Assembly: GCF_004027225.2 (NCBI RefSeq) | Contig: NC_044278.2 | Span: 94,666,743-94,730,742, forward strand | Reading direction: 5' to 3' | Length of the DNA: 64,000 nucleotides | Source: Strigops habroptila | Lineage: Eukaryota > Chordata > Aves > Psittaciformes > Psittacidae | Part shown: positions 49,082-64,000 of the stretch, one piece after another | How the letters are laid out: every line of letters begins with the position of its first letter | Numbering within the stretch: position 1 is the first letter of the stretch | Notes under the pieces: generated by a model | The model's input: the letters and a program-made list of their open reading frames with translations, nothing else | Told to the model about the DNA's origin: nothing | Database searches by the model: none | Made by a program: the position numbers and the translations under genes

Positions 49082-49371
49082 CAGAATAATTATTTTTCAA
49101 CCAGAAGCTTTACTTTGGACAATGCAGAAATATATTGCAAGTGACATTCTGCAGCAGAAGCTGGAGGCTTGAAAACAACTAAGAAGGACTAGAAGATCAG
49201 CAATACACGCTTTTACAGGAACTCTGACCATTCTGAATGTTAACGTTAAAAACAGGTACTTCAGTTTGTGCACCTGTCAAACAATCAAAACCTCCACAAG
49301 AAAACGAAAGCTATCCCACAGAACACAGTATTTCAGAGAACATGTTAGACACCAGCATTACATTCCCCATT

Positions 49372-58778
<9,407 letters not shown>

Positions 58779-61700
58779 CTAAAACAAATTGCCCCAGGTA
58801 GAATAATAAAGGCTGCTTTCATTTTATCCCCCCTTTTCCACACCCACCTCCCTTTCCCCTCCCAGTTCAAAACACAGATATGTGAATCAAAGACAGTATT
58901 ATAACTCACACAAGTTATTCTGAAAGTCTCAAACCACCCACAAATTTCAGCTTTAGGCTGTTCTGTGAACAAACCTTGGTGAGTTAGTGTCCTGGTTGGT
59001 CCAAGCGTGTTGATACTTTGATGTATCTTTAAACCATGTTTAAATCACAAATGATTAAGCACCCAGTAACAAACAGTCAGTATCTCACAGACTGTTAACA
59101 AGATGACACTGAATATCTGACATACTAAAATCCAAGATTTTCCTCAATCAAGTACAAATACCCTGTATCTGTAACCACTGACTTCTCAGCAATGACATGT
59201 AACTGTGGCACTTACCCAAGCCAACCTGCAGACCCATTATAGCTTCCATTCTGCAGAGCACTGATGCATAAGCTTGAGTGCTTTGCAGAAGTCAGAGGCC
59301 TAAGCAAATCTGCTGTTTTTCCCAGAGTAGGCAGAGAAGCCCTTTAGTTAGCTTCAACTGTTTAAAAACCCTTTACAAAATACCATTCTAAGTAGGAGAG
59401 ACTATGCATTTGGGTTTAAAAAGTAAAGTATGAGAGGATCATCAAAAAAGACCAGGATGTTCTGGAGTGTCATTGAAACATAAAAAGCAATGAAAAAAAT
59501 TCAGTTCATCAAGTCATTTAAGGTGATAAAGGAAGAAAAACAAAGACCTGAGTAGTTACTCAAGTTCAATTACACTGAATACACTGCAGAGAGCAACTAG
59601 ACTGCAAGATATTAAGAGCTGTCCCACTCACTTTTGTGTGGCACATCCCATCTTTTCTCATGCCACCATTAGCTGAACCATCCCGGTCTTTCTAAGCAAA
59701 GGAAGAACTTGCTGTTCTCTTGGATGTGAAAAGGCAACCATGGGAAAGCCTAAGAAAATTGCAGTACTCCAGCAAAACTAGCAGCTATGGATACTGAAGA
59801 TTATGGCAGACACAATGTGGTATTGTTTCCTATTTTGACCTGCATCCTTCCTGGCCAGATAAATTAAACTTGCATAATATCACAAGCTAGGGTGGCTATA
59901 AGCAAAGAGAATGATCAAGTTATTACTCCCAACCAGCTACTTGTAAATTTTCCTTCTTGGCTATCTACCTAACGACAGATCTCTGAATTCACAACTGATA
60001 TGAAGTCTGTTGACACAAGAAGCATGAAGGTTATAAACACAAAAGTATATGTTGATTTACTATAGTCTAATATTTAACTCAGTTCCTAAAGACAACTCTT
60101 TCTTATGGCTACTAGGTAGTACTGGCAATCAAGTAAGTGAACATGGTTTATAGAAGCCACGCAAAACAAGACTTAACTTTTATGCAATTACTTTGAGTAC
60201 AAAGCTTGCTTTAGAAAACACTAAGCCTCATGTGTGAATAAGATTACAAATAGTAGCTTCCTGGGTAAATAAAGCCACATACTCCAACATGCAAGCTTAA
60301 AAACAAAGTTCCATCCATTTGAAAACAATTTATCTTGTGTGTGCATACAAACACAAAATGTGGAGAAGCATGACTTCCTAATGTATCATAAAAGAGAGAG
60401 GAAAATACTTTATTATCTGAGTTAGGAAAAAAAAATAAAACAAAACCCCTTTCTCACTGGCAATCCACCTAGGCTCTTTCACAAGGCTCTGAAGTGACTC
60501 AAATATTTAAGATTTAAAATATTCACAGCATTATTTCACTATTTTGAGATTTCTATGGAAGTTTGATATCTCACAATGATTCAGAACAGATATATTTAGT
60601 AATCAAGCCTAAGAGATTTAACTTACAGTACACTAGGAAGCTCAGAAGAGAGGGTCCTATTTCTCCACCCAACTTTTCATCTCCTACACTAAATCCAGAA
60701 AGTAAAAGCTGTTTCTACAGAGAAATTTTCAGAAAGGCCGTAAAGTTCACCCACAGGCACCTTCTTTGTAGTCATTACTCCTCCTAGCAATAAAAAACAA
60801 TATCTAAACAAGTCAGAACCAGATGCCAACTAAAGCTCCAGCAAGATCTCAGCTGGAACGTTACGTTTAGCTCTGGGCATGATTATAAAAGTAATTTACA
60901 ATGGGAAAGACTGGTTACCAGGATTATCACTGAAATTAAGACCTTCCCATACAGGAAGGGACTAAAAGAGCTTGGCACTTCTTTAAATCTATCAAAGGAG
61001 AACAAAGCAAGAAAATGACCCTGGTCTTTAGCCATATCTGGTGAGGCACAGAGCAAGAACACACAACTACGTGTACAGCATCCACTCCATTTCCTGTTCT
61101 ACACCAGCCAAAAGCAAAAGCCACCTACCAAGGAAAGTCAGTTCTAAAAAGGGGCACTATCTTCTTTACATAGAAGATACTGAAGCCTGCCAGAAGACAT
61201 GAAGGAAGAACGCAAGAGTCACAAGGAATTGGGCAGAGTTGTTCCCTCTGATATTAGTAAGACAACAATTGTTATGAATGCTAGGAGGAAACAAGGGGTA
61301 TGGACTGGAGAAAATAGCCAGGCTAACAGTTCTCCCTTAACAGGATGTCCTTTTGCCACCATGAGAGGCAAAGTATTGGGCTAGATGCACCACTGCCCTC
61401 ATCCCATACAGTATTTCTTAAGAATTTAATTATTATGCATGATTACACTTTGGCAAAATATAAAGACTGAAAAAAACGTGAGAAACAACCTCACACTTTT
61501 TGCAATCAGTTTTGGTCATAACAAAGTCGTCATTGCAACAGAATGCAGCAATTGTGGCATTAAATGAGCATGATAGTAATGACTTGTAATTTGTTTTCCT
61601 ACAGCACTGCAAGCAAACTAGCTGCTTGATTGCGTAAACGCATAACACTTCAAGAATTATTTGGCCAGCTATGTTTACAAGTAATTAAGCTGCACAGATG

Positions 61701-61785
61701 TACCTGAAACTAAATTTAAGATAAGATGTCCCAAGAAAACCTTAACTTAACCCATGCAGAAAGGTTATTGTTCAATAAACTTCTT

Positions 61786-61809
61786 CCCCCCCGCCCCGCC
61801 TCCTCCCCC
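61786..61809. repeat. C-rich patch, G-quadruplex motif on the SUCLA2 sense strand
   Basis: C7 (61786-61792), C4 (61794-61797) and C5 (61805-61809) on the plus strand. On the minus strand this gives GGGGG, a 7-nt loop, GGGG, C and GGGGGGG, and the last run can supply two tracts. It lies in the presumed intron 2. Confidence 0.8.
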
Positions 61810-63748
61810 ACCACAGCTCCTTGAAACTAGAAGGCAGAAACGTTTGGTCACACACCTCGTGTGCAGCCACAGCACTATCACAGAGAACTGCTGAGACACA
61901 GTAATCCAAGAAAAAAAAACCTGGAAACCAGCAGGTAACATTTTTCTACTCAGTATCAACAGTTGTGCCCTTCTGCTTTGCTTACACTGCTCTGAAATAT
62001 TGCTGGGCTTTTGTTTCAATAAGAAATAGCAGTTGCTGCCCTAGAGCAGGGGCATATAAAGTTAGGACAGTTTACACCAGCCAACACTACACCACAACAG
62101 CAGTCCTATCCTGCCTCCTGTCCTCAGCTTTTCACTCCAGCCTCCTTTCTTGTGCCAGCATAAGCGTTTGCACGATCACGCCCTGGAGCATATCAGAAGA
62201 GTGACACTGCTGAAGGCAAAAGCTAACCCAGTGGACAGTAGTTTTGTGAGCCTGTGCGCTGTGTGACAAGCACAGTGACAAGGGCACTGAAGTGAGCAGG
62301 ACTGAAACCAGGACATTTGCTTTTGGCCACAGGAACAAACTGTAAAGCCTGAACACAGGGCACTAGAACTACACAATAAACCTTTAGTACAGCTGTCTCA
62401 GGCAAACAAGCTACAGACCAACACACAAAACTCAGAACAAGCATTTGTTAAGAGCTGCATTTCCATATTAATGGCAGTCAGCACTAAAAGCATGTGGAAG
62501 TAAAAACAGTCTGAAAAGAATTAGGAAATGTTTAGAAAATTAAGAACAGATACCAATGAGAACATGTGCCTGAAATCATCAGAACACTGAATCAGCAACA
62601 ACAACAACAAAAAAAACTATACAGTACTAACACTACAGTTAGTACCTTCATCATTTATTAACTAGACAGCAAAAGAGTAATACAACCAGGAAACGGCCAG
62701 ATCTTCATTTCTAGCAGTACTGGTATTACTTTATTGGAAGGAATAATTTCTGATTCCATAACCTAAGCTTTCAGAATGGGAGACAGGTCTCTTTCTCCTT
62801 GCATGCATGTGTAATCTATGTAAATTACAATCTTACGATAACCTTAAGAAGCAAGAAGGTTTGTTGTTCCATTGTATCTCTGGAGTTTTCTATGCAAGTA
62901 GAAAGTCTTATGATTACGGCAGACAAACTTTATTAAAATGTTCTGCTTTGCAAGTTTCCATTCTGACTTCTGTCAAATATTGACTGTAGTGGCAGTACTG
63001 CTTTCCACATATCACAAACACCTTCATAATAATTGTGCAAGCCTAATGTGTTCTGACAAAACAAACAACAGTAAAAGGCAGTGATGGTTAATAACATAGT
63101 GCCAATCGAGTTCTCAACTACCATTCAACTGCAAACTTACCTTGGGAGAGAGACAGACACCCGTAACTTTTGCCTCAGTTACTCTATTTAAAAGCTTTTA
63201 GTTCCAGGAAGTCTCTTCATTTAAAACACAAACCGATGTTTTTCTTGTTACACAGATATAATAAAATCTCTAAGTTTAAACAATATAGTTGTATTTACTG
63301 GAATTATGGAGGGAAAAGATGAGCATGTAACTAACAATGTACTATCAACAGAAGTCTCAACATAAAGAGTATGCAAAATTTAACTCTGCCAAAACAGGCA
63401 GAGAATCTCTTCAGAGTACAGTCTGTGTTTTGTTAGGTACAGCTGTTTAGAATTTAACTGACCACTACAGCAGATTTTTATTTTTTTTTTAATTTAAGAC
63501 CTGCAGTATTTCTGCACATTTACCAACCTAGATCATCATCTATGTCCTACAGCATCTGAATAAATGCTCTGGAGCTTCAGACTACAGACAACCTAAAAGA
63601 CATCAGTTAACAGAGTCAAGCAGATAACTGACTAACAGGGAAAACAAATAACGGCAAAACAACCAAAAAGTGTTAGGAACAGAAAAACCTGGATGTGAGC
63701 TTTCAGTGTGACACAGAACAAAGGAGGAAAAAAAGGGGAGGGGGGAAG

Positions 63749-63796
63749 ACACACACACACACACACACAAATAAATAAATAAATAAATAAATAAAA
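63749..63796. repeat. Compound microsatellite (AC)n-(AAAT)n
   Basis: About ten AC units (63749-63769) run straight into about six to seven AAAT units. It is preceded by a purine-rich AG stretch. Confidence 0.92.
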
Positions 63797-64000
63797 CTAC
63801 CAACTTAATCACAGACTACCAAGGAAAGCGTGGCATACACAAGCAGGAAACCACCCCGGCTTTTGTGCTACAGTGCCTGGAATACCTGTTCTTTTGAAGA
63901 GCTAGTAAGGAAAAAACTAGTACTTTACCTAAGAAAATCACGGCACACGTACTGAACTTCAGTTTCTGACTAAATCAAGCCTGAGATGAACAAATCTATA

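Larger units (their letters stand above)
48645..49371 (-). other. SUCLA2: SUCLA2 3' UTR (probable extent)
   Basis: AT-rich non-coding sequence follows the SUCLA2 stop on the minus strand. The distal end is set by a cluster of AATAAA hexamers read on the minus strand at 48681-48686 and 48665-48670, followed by a U-rich stretch typical of a downstream element. A 3' UTR of about 0.7 kb is plausible, but the cleavage site is inferred, not seen. Confidence 0.55.

Noticed and set aside
59200..59240. CTTGG|GTAAG donor-like site on the minus strand, considered as SUCLA2 exon 2
   Set aside because: The upstream translation lacks the expected ATP-grasp sequence.
62933..63140. AAG|GTAAGT donor-like site on the minus strand, considered as SUCLA2 exon 2
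   Set aside because: The preceding translation does not resemble the SUCLA2 N-terminal region in any frame.

Overview
The window reads as nuclear DNA from a bird. It carries many CR1-type LINE fragments, including 3' ends finishing in the ATTCTATG octamer tail, and avian-style endogenous retrovirus LTRs. It contains one recognisable protein-coding gene, which has vertebrate intron-exon structure. The species cannot be fixed from the sequence.

Right part, about 48.65-64.0 kb, minus strand: the 3' two-thirds of SUCLA2, the ADP-forming beta subunit of mitochondrial succinate-CoA ligase. Nine consecutive coding exons were placed by translation (58738 down to 49372). All have GT/AG boundaries and compatible phases. 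Together they give an uninterrupted 373-residue C-terminal fragment ending at a TGA. The first two exons (mitochondrial targeting peptide and N-terminal ATP-grasp region, if the structure follows the usual 11-exon vertebrate gene) were not found between 58739 and 64000 and probably lie beyond the right edge. A 3' UTR follows the stop, with candidate poly(A) signals near 49.08 kb and 48.67-48.69 kb.

Left part, about 1-48.6 kb: no supportable host gene. In mammals the region 3' of SUCLA2 is a long gene-poor interval towards HTR2A, and this stretch fits that. It holds retroelement debris: (i) a minus-strand ERV 3' LTR with a polypurine tract and a short internal remnant (8.44-9.13 kb); (ii) a second, probably solo LTR (13.85-14.40 kb) against a decayed CR1 5' region with an endonuclease-like remnant (to 15.13 kb); (iii) CR1 reverse-transcriptase remnants at 27.8, 41.1 and 44.0 kb; (iv) CR1 3' tails at 13.7, 18.0, 20.3, 30.0, 31.4 and 44.2 kb; and (v) an LTR end at 31.3 kb. 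A larger CR1 copy (51.8-52.2 kb) sits antisense in a SUCLA2 intron.

No undescribed multi-gene system is visible. The non-repeat signals most worth a second look are a long near-perfect hairpin at 28.69-28.83 kb, an AT-rich palindrome at 12.55 kb, paired palindromes at 41.47 kb, G-quadruplex motifs at 40.64 and 61.79 kb, and three unrelated local tandem duplications (4.0, 29.6 and 35.8 kb).
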